From positions 467,376-531,375 of the forward strand of contig NZ_KQ947475.1 of the NCBI RefSeq assembly GCF_001506075.1: DNA of 64,000 nt. Direction: 5' to 3'. Position 1 is the first letter of the stretch; each line of letters opens with the position of its first letter. Below, in pieces: positions 46,642-55,626 of the stretch. The position numbers and the translations under genes are program-made. Under the pieces are notes generated by a model. The model was not told the origin of the DNA, ran no database searches, and saw only the letters and a program-made list of their open reading frames with translations. Source of the stretch: Vibrio sp. MEBiC08052 (GTDB lineage: Bacteria > Pseudomonadota > Gammaproteobacteria > Enterobacterales > Vibrionaceae).

Positions 46642-47406
46642 ATGAGTGAGCAGGTCAAATCACTGGTGAAGTCTATGGCTGTGCTGGAATTTCTGAGCCA
46701 CCACCCCGATGGGGTCGCGTTGCATGAAATTGCGCAGCAGACGGGCATCAATAAAACCTCGGCTTATCGTATGCTCGGTACCTTTGAGGCGTTGGGTTAT
46801 GTCGCCCAGCATTCAGCTTCAAAGAACTATCGGTTAACCCTGAAGCTACTGCATATCGGTCATTCGGCTCTGAGTTCTGACGTCTTGGCGACGACCCGGC
46901 CGAAGTTAAATGAACTGGTGAAAGACCTGAATGAAACGATCAATTTTATTTCCCGTGAGGGGGATAAGATCGTGTTTCGCGACAAGCTGGAACCTCAGCA
47001 TTCACCGTTCAGAACCCGTACGTTTGTCGGCATGTATTCCGAAATGTATTGCACCGCTGCGGGAAAAGTTTTTCTGGCGTTTTCAACCCAGGAAGATCAG
47101 GAGAATTATTGGCGGCGCAATGTCGGACTGATTCAGAAGCTGACCGACAATACCATTATCGACAAAACCCATTTTCTCAATGAGCTGAAGAAGATCAGAG
47201 CACAAGGGTATGCAATTGATAATGAAGAAAATGAAGCCGGGATTTCTTGTACCGCCGTGCCGATTTTTGACCGCTCAGGTTCACCGGCTTATGCCGTCAG
47301 CCTCTCAACCCTGACTCCCCGGTTAAGAAATTTCGGACCGGATAACCTTGCGAAGAAAATCAAACAAACGACAGAAAAGATAGAACAAGAACTGTTTAAG
47401 CAGTGA
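46642..47406 (+). CDS. yiaJ: IclR-family regulator of the diketogulonate operon (YiaJ-like)
   Basis: 254 residues: N-terminal winged helix (about 8-68, VALHEIAQQTGINKTSAYRML) and C-terminal IclR effector domain with YCTAAGKVFLAF and GISCTAVPIFD. It lies 9 bp after sgbH in the same operon, unlike E. coli where yiaJ is divergent. It likely represses the operon from sites upstream of yiaK. A second, distinct IclR gene lies at 53826. The symbol is by context and family. Confidence 0.85.
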   Translation: MSEQVKSLVKSMAVLEFLSHHPDGVALHEIAQQTGINKTSAYRMLGTFEALGYVAQHSASKNYRLTLKLLHIGHSALSSDVLATTRPKLNELVKDLNETINFISREGDKIVFRDKLEPQHSPFRTRTFVGMYSEMYCTAAGKVFLAFSTQEDQENYWRRNVGLIQKLTDNTIIDKTHFLNELKKIRAQGYAIDNEENEAGISCTAVPIFDRSGSPAYAVSLSTLTPRLRNFGPDNLAKKIKQTTEKIEQELFKQ

Positions 47407-47424
47407 TTGAAAAGGATACCAGCG

Positions 47425-48294
47425 ATGAACAACCATACCCTCAAATCTCGTATCGGCTTATATGAAAAGGCGATGCCGGCAACGCTGTCCTGGGAAGAGC
47501 GTCTCAGAGAAGCGAAATCTCTCGGCTTTGATTTTGTCGAAATTTCTGTCGATGAAACCGATGAACGACAACAACGATTGGACTGGGGAGATGATGATAT
47601 TGATCGGCTTCGCCAGCTCTGTTTTCAGTACGACATACCTTTACAGAGTATGTGTCTGAGTGCGCACCGCAAGTTTCCGTTCGGATCTGAACATCCGCAG
47701 GTGCGTGAAAAAGCCCGTGAAATTATGGAAAAAGCCATCAAACTGGCGTATCGATTGGGGATCCGGACGATTCAATTGGCCGGATACGATGTCTATTATG
47801 AATCTCAATCGGTAGAGACCCATCAGCGTTTTATTGACGGCATGCGTTGGGCGGCGAAGCTGGCTGAGCAGGCGGGCGTGATGTTGGCAGTCGAAATAAT
47901 GGATACGCCCTATCTCAATTCGTTGTCTAAGTTTGAAGTTTTGAAGCGGGAAGTCCCGTCCCCTTATTTTATGGCTTATCCCGATGTCGGTAATATTACC
48001 GGCTGGAATCACGATGTATGTACCGAGCTGAAACTGGCTCGCGATCATCTGGTGCAGATTCATCTCAAAGATACGCTGAAAGTGAAACATGGTTTCCCCG
48101 GCAAGTTTCGTGACTTGGTGATTGGTGAAGGGGAAGTCGATTTCCCGGCCATTTTTGCGGCACTCAAAGAGATTCACTACGGTGCTCCGTTCGTGATCGA
48201 AATGTGGGCCCATGATGAGCACTGGCGAGACAATATTATCACTGCCAAACAGCGTTTAACGGAGATGGCGCAGAGCGTCGGGTTTGCGCTATAG
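47425..48294 (+). CDS. sgbU: L-xylulose-5-phosphate 3-epimerase (SgbU/UlaE)
   Basis: TIM-barrel 3-epimerase making L-ribulose 5-phosphate. Start ATG 47425 gives 289 residues (E. coli SgbU 286). Conserved residues lie in GFDFVEISVDETDERQQRLD, CLSAHRKFPFGS, AVEIMDTPYLNS (metal glutamate), YPDVGNITGW and FVIEMWAHDEHW. It is the last gene of the first operon, 18 bp after yiaJ; a terminator follows. Confidence 0.93.
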   Translation: MNNHTLKSRIGLYEKAMPATLSWEERLREAKSLGFDFVEISVDETDERQQRLDWGDDDIDRLRQLCFQYDIPLQSMCLSAHRKFPFGSEHPQVREKAREIMEKAIKLAYRLGIRTIQLAGYDVYYESQSVETHQRFIDGMRWAAKLAEQAGVMLAVEIMDTPYLNSLSKFEVLKREVPSPYFMAYPDVGNITGWNHDVCTELKLARDHLVQIHLKDTLKVKHGFPGKFRDLVIGEGEVDFPAIFAALKEIHYGAPFVIEMWAHDEHWRDNIITAKQRLTEMAQSVGFAL

Positions 48295-48333
48295 GCGGTT
48301 TTCTATTCGTTACTCTTCCCGATTGAATCGCTG

Positions 48334-48363
48334 ATAGGGCGCGTGTCAACGCGCCCTATTTTT
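48334..48363 (+). terminator. Terminator after sgbU
   Basis: ATAGGGCGCG and CGCGCCCTAT form a 10-bp perfect stem with a 6-nt loop and a trailing T-tract. It splits the island into two transcription units. Confidence 0.9.
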
Positions 48364-48422
48364 CATCTCAACGTCATCATGACATTCAATCGTGACACCC
48401 GGCAGCAACCGGATTGATCTCG

Positions 48423-48442
48423 AATGTGATCTAATTCACTGA
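48423..48442. promoter_or_regulatory. CRP binding site upstream of the sugar ABC operon
   Basis: TGTGA-TCTAAT-TCACT lies within AATGTGATCTAATTCACTGA and matches the CRP consensus TGTGA-N6-TCACA at nine of ten core positions. It is 180 bp upstream of the ABC ATPase start. It implies activation by cAMP-CRP. Confidence 0.65.
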
Positions 48443-48518
48443 AATATCAAAAACAAACGGCATCCCTATCAAATCCCGATCTTGCTCACTTTTTAAACAT
48501 GGAAAACGCTATATCGTA

Positions 48519-48560
48519 ATTTGGAATTTTAAATAATATTATTCCACAATATGGAATATT
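48519..48560. promoter_or_regulatory. Candidate IclR operator cluster
   Basis: ATTCCACAATATGGAAT (48541-48557) is a perfect 6-5-6 dyad, and a further TGGAAT half-site (48522-48527) lies upstream in inverted order. TGGAA/TTCCA half-sites are common for IclR-family repressors. It sits about 60-100 bp before the ABC operon, near the expected promoter. Confidence 0.5.
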
Positions 48561-48619
48561 TGGCGTGATTGATCGTGAGCTGATATCCCGCGAAACAGTC
48601 ATATCATCATGAGGTATCT

Positions 48620-50158
48620 ATGGAAGTGCTCAACAATCCACAAGGAAGCCTGCTCTCGATTGATCGGTTAACCAAGCGATTCTTTAATTTTGTTGCCTTG
48701 GAGTCTGCTTCTTTCCATGTTCACCCCGGGCGTTGTGTGGCGCTACTCGGAGAAAACGGTGCTGGAAAGTCGACTTTGATTAAAACACTGGCCGGTATTC
48801 ATAAAAAAACCTCCGGTGAGATTCGCTTTCAAGGGGAATTGATTGAAGATGCAGCCCATTTGGCGTCAGCCGATAAAGTACCGATTGCTTTTATTCATCA
48901 AGATCTTGGTTTGATCGAATGGATGACGGTTGCAGAGAACATCGGTTTAACGCTGGGGTTCCCGAAACGCTGGGGCATGATCAACTGGAAAGCCGCAGAG
49001 GAAAAAGCGCAGCAAGTGCTGGATTTAGTCGGGTTAGATGTGAAATCGTCTGAGCGTATTTTTAACTTAAGTGCGGCAGAAAAATCATTACTGGCCATCG
49101 CAAGAGCCTTGGTCGCTGATGCGGAGGTTTTGATCTTAGATGAACCGACGGCTTCTCTCGTTGCCAGTGATGTCGGCCGGATGTTTCAGGTTTTGAAACG
49201 TCTGAAAGCGCAGGGGGTGGGGATGATCTATGTCTCTCACCGGCTGGATGAAATACATGATATTTGCGATGACGTTGTCGTTTTACGGGATGGCCGCTTA
49301 GTGGGCTCCGGACTGGTCAGTGACTACACCATTGATGATCTGGTCACGTTGATTGTCGGTTCGCAAAAAGAGATGAATTATCGTACTCCGCTCCGACCGG
49401 AGCAGGATGATATTTTGCAAGTGCGAAATCTGCAACTCGGTGATTTGGAACCGTTCAATATGACTTTACGTCATGGGGAGCTGGTTGCTTTGGTTGGTCT
49501 GCGCAATGCCGGGCAGGAAGCGATTGGGCAGGCGCTGTTTGGTTGTCTCAATATCAAATCCGGTGAGGTGTTGATTCGGGGGAAGCAAGCCGATATCAGT
49601 TCACCGGCTAACAGTATTCGTAGTGGATTTGCCATGGTGGCCGCTGATCGAGTCAAAGAGAGTATCTGTGGCACCATGAGCGCACTGGAAAACCTCAACT
49701 TAAATCCGACCATTCGTGGTGCGGGTAATCTGACATTCCTGTCAAAGCAGCAAGAGTACCGCAACACGCTTGAAGCAATGAAACAATATGACGTTCGCCC
49801 GATGGATCCTGATATTGCGATCAGTTCGATGAGTGGCGGCAATCAGCAAAAAGTGATTCTGGCGCGTTGGTTCAATCTGAATAAACCGATTGTCATTTTG
49901 GATAATCCCACGGCTGGCGTTGATATTGGTGCTCGCTCTGAAATCTATCGGATCATGCGCGAGTCCATTCGTCAGGGGTTGTCTGTGATTGTTATTTCCA
50001 GTGATTTTGAAGAGGTGGTGAATATTTCGAATCGTGCCTTGGTATTTAACCGGGGAAAAGTGGTGAAAGAGCTGACGGAGCAGCAAGTGACGGTGGCTAA
50101 TTTATTGAAGTATGCATCAGGTTCAAAAGTAGGAGAGGGCGAACATGGCGACGTCTAA
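48620..50158 (+). CDS. Sugar ABC importer ATPase, CUT2/RbsA type (two ATP domains)
   Basis: 512-residue double ATPase. Domain 1 has Walker A GENGAGKST and Walker B VLILDEPTAS, but its signature is degenerate (LSAAEKSLLAI). Domain 2 lacks a normal P-loop lysine (GLRNAGQEAIG) but has the signature MSGGNQQKVILARWF. This complementary pattern is usual for RbsA-type proteins, so only one site may hydrolyse ATP well. The start follows ATGAGGTATCT. It is the first gene of the second island operon and overlaps the permease gene by 14 bp. Confidence 0.92.
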   Translation: MEVLNNPQGSLLSIDRLTKRFFNFVALESASFHVHPGRCVALLGENGAGKSTLIKTLAGIHKKTSGEIRFQGELIEDAAHLASADKVPIAFIHQDLGLIEWMTVAENIGLTLGFPKRWGMINWKAAEEKAQQVLDLVGLDVKSSERIFNLSAAEKSLLAIARALVADAEVLILDEPTASLVASDVGRMFQVLKRLKAQGVGMIYVSHRLDEIHDICDDVVVLRDGRLVGSGLVSDYTIDDLVTLIVGSQKEMNYRTPLRPEQDDILQVRNLQLGDLEPFNMTLRHGELVALVGLRNAGQEAIGQALFGCLNIKSGEVLIRGKQADISSPANSIRSGFAMVAADRVKESICGTMSALENLNLNPTIRGAGNLTFLSKQQEYRNTLEAMKQYDVRPMDPDIAISSMSGGNQQKVILARWFNLNKPIVILDNPTAGVDIGARSEIYRIMRESIRQGLSVIVISSDFEEVVNISNRALVFNRGKVVKELTEQQVTVANLLKYASGSKVGEGEHGDV

Positions 50159-51182
50159 TATTAAATCGACCGCATTAGAGACGGATGTGACCCTCTCTTT
50201 GGGGATTGGGAATTTCATCACTCAGATCGCAATGCGTTATGGATTATTGCTATTGACGATATTTTTAATCCTTTTGTTTAGTCTGACCACCGACACCTTC
50301 TTTTCCATGCTGACGTTACAGGCGATTTTGAGTGAAAAGAGCGTTGTTGCCATTCTGGCTTTAGCGGCGATGGTGACCATGATCACCGGCAAAATGAACC
50401 TGAACGTCGGGTTCGGCGTAACATTCTGGCATGTCTTTGTGATTACGTTACAGCAACGGTATGGATTCTCCTGGGAAGCTGCGGCATTGATTGTCGTGCT
50501 GTGTGGATGTCTCTATGGTGCATTTAACGGCATGTTGGTGGCATTGGCCGATATTGATTCTTTTGTGGCAACGTTAGGTACCGGGACAGTGATCTATGCC
50601 GTATCACTATGGCACACCGGTGGCCGTCAGATTGTGGGGGTATTGCCGGAGAGTTTCTATCAGTTCAGCGGTTATGAAATGGCAGGTATTCCGATCATCG
50701 TTTTTTACCTACTCGCGATTACGCTGTTGCTTTGGCTAGTGACTGAATATACCGCTTTGGGACGCAAACTTTATGCAGTCGGAGCCAATCCGAATACCGC
50801 GACCTTAAATGGCATCAACACGACTTCCTGTTACATCGGGGCTTATGTGGTCTCGGATGGGTTGATCGCTTTTGCCAGTGTTTTATTGGCCTCTCATATC
50901 GGGATCGGCTCTTCTTCCGTGGGGCAAGACTACATGTTACCGGCTTTGGTCGGGGCATTTCTAGGCTCAACCACCTTTCGTGCCGGGCGGGTTAACGTCT
51001 GGGGCACCCTGATCGGTGTTTCTCTGGTCAGTGTCGGGATCTCCGGTCTCCAGCAATGGGGCACTCCATTCTTTGTCGAGCCGCTCTTCAATGGCGCGAT
51101 TCTGTTAATTTCCATCACTTTGGCTGGCTTTAGCCAAAAACGTAAACAAACCGCAACCAAAAATAATGTGAAGGTGAAATAA
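50145..51182 (+). CDS. Sugar ABC importer permease, CUT2/RbsC type
   Basis: 345-residue RbsC-family inner-membrane protein with about ten hydrophobic segments. Family stretches are LAAMVTMITGKMNLNVGFGV, VALADIDSFVATLGTGTV, and LYAVGANPNTATLNGI near the middle. It overlaps the ATPase gene at its start and the binding-protein gene by one base at its end (TAATG), so all three are translated together. The substrate is not known. Confidence 0.92.
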   Translation: MATSNIKSTALETDVTLSLGIGNFITQIAMRYGLLLLTIFLILLFSLTTDTFFSMLTLQAILSEKSVVAILALAAMVTMITGKMNLNVGFGVTFWHVFVITLQQRYGFSWEAAALIVVLCGCLYGAFNGMLVALADIDSFVATLGTGTVIYAVSLWHTGGRQIVGVLPESFYQFSGYEMAGIPIIVFYLLAITLLLWLVTEYTALGRKLYAVGANPNTATLNGINTTSCYIGAYVVSDGLIAFASVLLASHIGIGSSSVGQDYMLPALVGAFLGSTTFRAGRVNVWGTLIGVSLVSVGISGLQQWGTPFFVEPLFNGAILLISITLAGFSQKRKQTATKNNVKVK

Positions 51183-52294
51183 TGAAAAGACGATTCAAAC
51201 TACTAGCCATAGTGATCGGTACTGCATTAACTCTACCAGTGCTTGCTGATGAGGCATCTGATTATGTTGAGATGGCAAAACAGGTTGTCCAACAGGCATC
51301 AACCGACAGTGCTTCTGCTTTTTCACTGCCGAAAGGACCGGCGGCAGTCAAAGATAAGACCGTTATTTTTATCGCTTCAGATCTGAAAAACAGCGGTGTT
51401 TTAGGCGTAATGAAAGGCTATCAGGAAGCAGCTAAAGTTATAGGCTGGCAGGTGCGAGTGCTGGATGGGGCCGGCAGTGTGCCATCACAGTCTTCCGCCT
51501 TGAAGCAAGCGATTGCATTGCAGCCGGATGGTATTGTTATTGGCGGATTCACCCCTAATACGATGATTCCGACCTTGCGTCAGGCACACAAGCTGGGGAT
51601 TCGGATTGTCAGTTGGCATGCGACACCTGAGCCCGGACCGATTCAGCAACTTTATATTGAAGATAACATCACCAGTTCGGCTGATGATGTGGCTAAAGTA
51701 TCCGCCATGTACGCGATTGCCAAATCCGATGGTCATGCGAATGTCGTGATTCTGACCGATGGTTTGTACAGTATCGCGGTCCGCAAAGCCGATGTGATGA
51801 AATCTTATATTGAAAAATGTACCGGATGCTCGGTGCTGAGTTATGAAGATACGCCACTGGCGAATACATCCGCCCGGATTCCGCCACTCACGTTCTCATT
51901 AGTTCAGAAATATGGTGATAAATACAACTATACCCTTGCAATCAATGACCTCTATTTTGACTACATGGCTCCGGCGCTTCGTTCGCTGTCCGGTAAGAAA
52001 AAAGGTGAAGGCCCGTATAATATCTCTGCCGGAGATGGCAGTGAGTCCGCATTTGAGCGCATTCGTAATGGTGATTTTCAGGTCGCAACGGTCGCCGAAC
52101 CGTTAAATCTGCATGGATGGCAGTTAATCGATGAACTGAACCGACTGTTCCATGATCAGCCCATCAGCGGTTATGTGACTCCCGCGCACTTAGTCACGGC
52201 AGAGAATATTCATCAAGCTGGCGGGGATCGCAATTTATATGATCCGGAAAATGGTTATCGGGATTATTACAAAGCGTCTTGGCAAATCAACTGA
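51182..52294 (+). CDS. Sugar ABC importer periplasmic binding protein
   Basis: 370-residue Peripla_BP_4/RbsB-type binding protein with a signal peptide cleaved at about residue 22 (TLPVLA|DEASDYV). Two Rossmann-like lobes are visible: TVIFIASDLKNSGVLGVMKG with ALQPDGIVIGGF in lobe 1 and VVILTDGLYSIAV with YNYTLAINDLYFDY in lobe 2. Two cysteines in EKCTGCSVL are likely disulfide-bonded. The ligand may be a sugar, sugar acid or lactone; context favours something feeding the diketogulonate route. Confidence 0.9.
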   Translation: MKRRFKLLAIVIGTALTLPVLADEASDYVEMAKQVVQQASTDSASAFSLPKGPAAVKDKTVIFIASDLKNSGVLGVMKGYQEAAKVIGWQVRVLDGAGSVPSQSSALKQAIALQPDGIVIGGFTPNTMIPTLRQAHKLGIRIVSWHATPEPGPIQQLYIEDNITSSADDVAKVSAMYAIAKSDGHANVVILTDGLYSIAVRKADVMKSYIEKCTGCSVLSYEDTPLANTSARIPPLTFSLVQKYGDKYNYTLAINDLYFDYMAPALRSLSGKKKGEGPYNISAGDGSESAFERIRNGDFQVATVAEPLNLHGWQLIDELNRLFHDQPISGYVTPAHLVTAENIHQAGGDRNLYDPENGYRDYYKASWQIN

Positions 52295-52305
52295 GCGAGG
52301 TGAAT

Positions 52306-53190
52306 ATGTCGTTTGAACAGGCCTTGTTGTCGCCACTGCGTCAAGTCAGTGGCGGGCATATTTGGTGTGAGGGGGCTGCATGGTTGCAGCACTCCGGTCA
52401 GCTGCTGTTTTCGGATGTAAAGAAGAATGCGCTCTATCTTTATCATCCCGACTCTCACGAGACGGAACTCGTCACGGATTACTCACATTTTGCCAATGGC
52501 AACTACTCACTGGCCAACGGAGATGTAGTGACATGCGAACACGGGCGACGCTGTCTGTCGCTCCGACCTAAAGATAATCTGGCACTCGCCAAAATTCTGG
52601 TTGATAAGTATGATGGCAAACGGCTCAACTCACCGAATGATGTGGTTGAGCGTCGTTCGGATGGGACGATTTGGTTTACGGACCCGCCATACGGCATCAT
52701 CAGTGATGTTGAGGGATATAAATCGGAAAGTCAGATGATTGGATGTTATATCTACTGTTATGACCCGGATGATCAGTCATTGACGATTGCATCGACTGAT
52801 ATCCAGCGGCCAAATGGTCTGGTTTTTTCTCCCGATGAGAAAACCTTGTACGTGGCGGACATGTCGATTGTTGATTTTCCGACGCAGGGATTAAAACACT
52901 TGAAAGCCTTTGATGTACATGGAAAAGTGTTATCTCAAGGACGTTTGGTTTATCAAGTGGAACATGGCATCCCCGATGGGATGACCATGGACCGTTTCGG
53001 GACGCTCTATTGCAGTTCGTCTGAAGGGGTTTTAGTGCTGAATCGTGAGATGGTGCTGGTGGGATGTATTCCTGTACCGGAGACGGTTTCCAACTGTACG
53101 CTGAATCATGATGAAAGTACGCTCTATATCACGGCATCGACTTCGGTTTATGCTATCGATCTCAACTGTCAGGAATTGGCAGAATTATAA
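52306..53190 (+). CDS. SMP-30/gluconolactonase-family lactonase
   Basis: Six-bladed beta-propeller hydrolase, 294 residues from ATG 52306 (GAGGTGAAT upstream). The single-metal site is predicted at E22 (WCEGAAW), N111 (LNSPNDVV), N170 (RPNGLVFSPDE) and D224 (GIPDGMTMD), the SMP-30 set, so it should be active. Relatives open sugar lactones such as gluconolactone or aldonolactones. No signal peptide is seen, so it acts in the cytoplasm. It follows the binding protein by 11 bp and precedes the YiaL-type gene. Confidence 0.9.
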   Translation: MSFEQALLSPLRQVSGGHIWCEGAAWLQHSGQLLFSDVKKNALYLYHPDSHETELVTDYSHFANGNYSLANGDVVTCEHGRRCLSLRPKDNLALAKILVDKYDGKRLNSPNDVVERRSDGTIWFTDPPYGIISDVEGYKSESQMIGCYIYCYDPDDQSLTIASTDIQRPNGLVFSPDEKTLYVADMSIVDFPTQGLKHLKAFDVHGKVLSQGRLVYQVEHGIPDGMTMDRFGTLYCSSSEGVLVLNREMVLVGCIPVPETVSNCTLNHDESTLYITASTSVYAIDLNCQELAEL

Positions 53191-53199
53191 GGAATTACT

Positions 53200-53688
53200 A
53201 TGCTCGCTTGTCATTTTCATGCCTCGGATTATCGGGCTTTGTTACCTGCGCTATTTGTTCGGGCGATTGATTATGTTGTTTCACAAGATTTGAATGCGCT
53301 TGAATCCGGTCGGCATACTATTCCCGGGATCGAGCAGGACGATGCTTTCTTTATGATCCTCGATTATCAAACGACGGCAGAGAGCCCGGTTGGCCCTGAA
53401 TTTCATCACAAATATTGTGATGTTCAGTTTATTATTCAGGGAGAAGAGCAGTTTGGCTGGGCTGAGTTGACTGATACCCAACACCAGCAGTTATCGCAGG
53501 AGTATCATTATGATTCGCAACGCGATATCTGTTTTTTTGATCCGCAACTCGTAACTCTCTCTTATCAGACCATGTCGCATGATCAATTTTATCTGTTTCC
53601 ACCGAGAACCGCCCATATGCCGAATCTCTCGGTCACCAAGACATCACAGGTTCGTAAAGTGGTGATTAAGCTGAAGTATCCGGCTTGA
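53200..53688 (+). CDS. yiaL: YhcH/YjgK/YiaL family protein
   Basis: 162-residue cupin-like beta-barrel protein of the DUF386 family. Characteristic residues are in HHKYCDVQFIIQGEEQFGW and FPPRTAHMPNL, which supply histidines for a metal site. YiaL is coded in the E. coli yiaKLMNOPQRS operon but its reaction is not settled; anomerase or isomerase roles have been suggested. Here it is absent from the yiaK half and appears in the ABC half, tying the two operons together. Confidence 0.88.
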   Translation: MLACHFHASDYRALLPALFVRAIDYVVSQDLNALESGRHTIPGIEQDDAFFMILDYQTTAESPVGPEFHHKYCDVQFIIQGEEQFGWAELTDTQHQQLSQEYHYDSQRDICFFDPQLVTLSYQTMSHDQFYLFPPRTAHMPNLSVTKTSQVRKVVIKLKYPA

Positions 53689-53825
53689 TTCAGAGCTTCG
53701 GGGCACCATTTTTATATCGAACGCATGGTTTTGAGAAAATACACTATCTATTGATACGCAACACGGTATTTTATCGTCATTGGAAATTGAAGTGTGGCGG
53801 AAGCTGCAAACACTATTGAGTCACT

Positions 53826-54578
53826 ATGCAATCAGTACATAAAACCTTTGAAGTTCTGGAAACTGTTGCTGCCGCCTCGGATGGAATGAGCCTTGATGCT
53901 TTGTGCAAGGTGATACAGTATCCGAAAACAACGGTACACAGAATCTGTAAATGCCTGTGTCAGTGTGGTTATCTCCGTCAGGCAGACAGTGGCAAATACT
54001 GTCTGACGACCAAGATGATTACCTTAGGTTATTCAGTGATCCATCATGATGCGTTTATCGCGGAAGCCGCACCCTATATGGCGGAGCTTGCTGAACGTAC
54101 CGGGTTTACGGTCAATTTACAGCGGCGTGATTTTGATAAAGTTATTCTGTTGAAAAAAGAAGAACCGAAAAACTCACTCTTTCATACCAATGCGCATGCC
54201 GGATTGGCTTCATCGCTGCTGCATTCCGCTTGCGGTAAAGTGGTTTTATCTTATTTCTCTCATGATGAGCAGCAGAAATATTGGCAGAGTCACTGCCATG
54301 ATCTGGCGAGTTTTCGCCATTTCGGTCAGGCGGAAATCCAGTCGGAGCATGATTTTTACCGGGAACTGGTACAGATCAAACAGCAAGGATTTGCGGTTGA
54401 CGGGGAAGGGAATGAATCAGGGATTACCTGTATTGCCGTGCCGCTGGAAACCGATCAGGTTGCCAATTATGCGATCAGTGTCTCGGGACTGACGCCTGAA
54501 ATCCATCGATTTGGTCAGGCACAATTACTGGCGCGGCTGCGAGAAGTGGTTGAGGCTCTGGGAGGAAAAATACGTTAA
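53826..54578 (+). CDS. Second IclR-family regulator of the island
   Basis: 250 residues with an N-terminal winged helix (about 1-60, MSLDALCKVIQYPKTTVHRI) and a C-terminal IclR domain (HSACGKVVLSYF, ESGITCIAVPLE). It shares the family with the regulator at 46642, but the two proteins are clearly different. A 137-bp gap separates it from yiaL, so it may have its own promoter. It probably controls the ABC-lactonase operon, perhaps through the TGGAAT/ATTCCA cluster at 48519. It is the last gene before panC. Confidence 0.87.
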   Translation: MQSVHKTFEVLETVAAASDGMSLDALCKVIQYPKTTVHRICKCLCQCGYLRQADSGKYCLTTKMITLGYSVIHHDAFIAEAAPYMAELAERTGFTVNLQRRDFDKVILLKKEEPKNSLFHTNAHAGLASSLLHSACGKVVLSYFSHDEQQKYWQSHCHDLASFRHFGQAEIQSEHDFYRELVQIKQQGFAVDGEGNESGITCIAVPLETDQVANYAISVSGLTPEIHRFGQAQLLARLREVVEALGGKIR

Positions 54579-54606
54579 TCTGCAGCATATCAAGCAAAGT
54601 GGTGAT

Positions 54607-54641
54607 ACCGAAGACAGCCGTTTGAGCTTGCTGTCTTCGGT
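54607..54641. terminator. Long hairpin between the second IclR gene and panC
   Basis: ACCGAAGACAGC pairs perfectly with GCTGTCTTCGGT over 12 bp with an 11-nt loop. It lies between two convergent genes, so it may end both, but has no T-tract on either side. Confidence 0.5.
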
Positions 54642-54658
54642 CGGGATGACGCGCGAGA

Positions 54659-55570
54659 TTAGTTATCGCTCTCGTTGTTCTCTGTTTCGCTGATATTTTT
54701 GCTTGCTTCTTTGCCTTCCCGGGTCAGATCGACAACCTGATTATCAATCAGGCGAACTTTGCCCATAAAGGCTGACATCAGAATAACGGCCTGTTTGCTG
54801 GTTTCTGTCACCGACAGAAGGGTACGGGCATCGCGAATAAAGATTTCGTCCGGCTCCAGATCAGCGGCTCTGAGCTGATCAATGGCATCTTCAACAATGG
54901 AATCGAAATCAGTCCGTCCCCCTCGAATGGCACTACTAATCCAGCGCATGGTTCTGGCTAACACCGGAGCTCGCTGACGTTCATCCAGCGTCAGCAGATT
55001 ATTGCGTGAACTCATCGCCAAACCGTCGGCTTCCCGGATCGTCGGGACACCGACTATCTCAATATCAAAGCAGAGATCAATCACCATCTGACGGATCAGT
55101 GCCAGTTGTTGGTAATCTTTTTCACCAAAACAGGCAATATCAGGTTGTACGATATGGAATAGTTTGGTCACGATGGTTGAGACACCACGAAAATGACCGG
55201 GGCGCGAATGACCTTCCAATATATGAGAAAGCCCGGGTACTTCGACAAATGTCTGCTTATCCAATCCTTCCGGATACATGATATCGGCCGAAGGTGTGAA
55301 GACCAGTGCGACACCCTCTTGAGTCAACTTGGCCAAGTCTTCATCCAACGTCCGCGGGTAGTTGGTCAGGTCTTCCGCTTTATCAAATTGCATTGGATTG
55401 ACGAAAATACTGACAATGACAACATCGGCCAGTGCTTTGGCTTTACGTACCAGCGTTAAATGACCTTCATGCAGATTCCCCATGGTCGGGACAAAACCAA
55501 TGGTATGGCCATCACGCTTGTACTGTTTAACCTGCGCTTTGAGCGCTGAGATATCAGTGTAAGTCTGCAT
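54659..55570 (-). CDS. panC: Pantothenate synthetase
   Basis: Joins pantoate and beta-alanine with ATP in coenzyme A synthesis. It is 303 residues long, about 20 more than E. coli because of a polar acidic tail (ETENNESDN). The ATP-binding HxGH motif is in [11 protein letters not shown], with [15 protein letters not shown] and the MSSRN loop. The start has AAGGAG-like TCGGAAGGAGC upstream. It is transcribed after panB and convergently with the island. Confidence 0.95.
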   Translation of the reverse strand: MQTYTDISALKAQVKQYKRDGHTIGFVPTMGNLHEGHLTLVRKAKALADVVIVSIFVNPMQFDKAEDLTNYPRTLDEDLAKLTQEGVALVFTPSADIMYPEGLDKQTFVEVPGLSHILEGHSRPGHFRGVSTIVTKLFHIVQPDIACFGEKDYQQLALIRQMVIDLCFDIEIVGVPTIREADGLAMSSRNNLLTLDERQRAPVLARTMRWISSAIRGGRTDFDSIVEDAIDQLRAADLEPDEIFIRDARTLLSVTETSKQAVILMSAFMGKVRLIDNQVVDLTREGKEASKNISETENNESDN

Positions 55571-55626
55571 GAATTGCTCCTTCCGACAAGGGTGCTTTAG
55601 GCAATATTTGGCCTAGTAATACTGTA

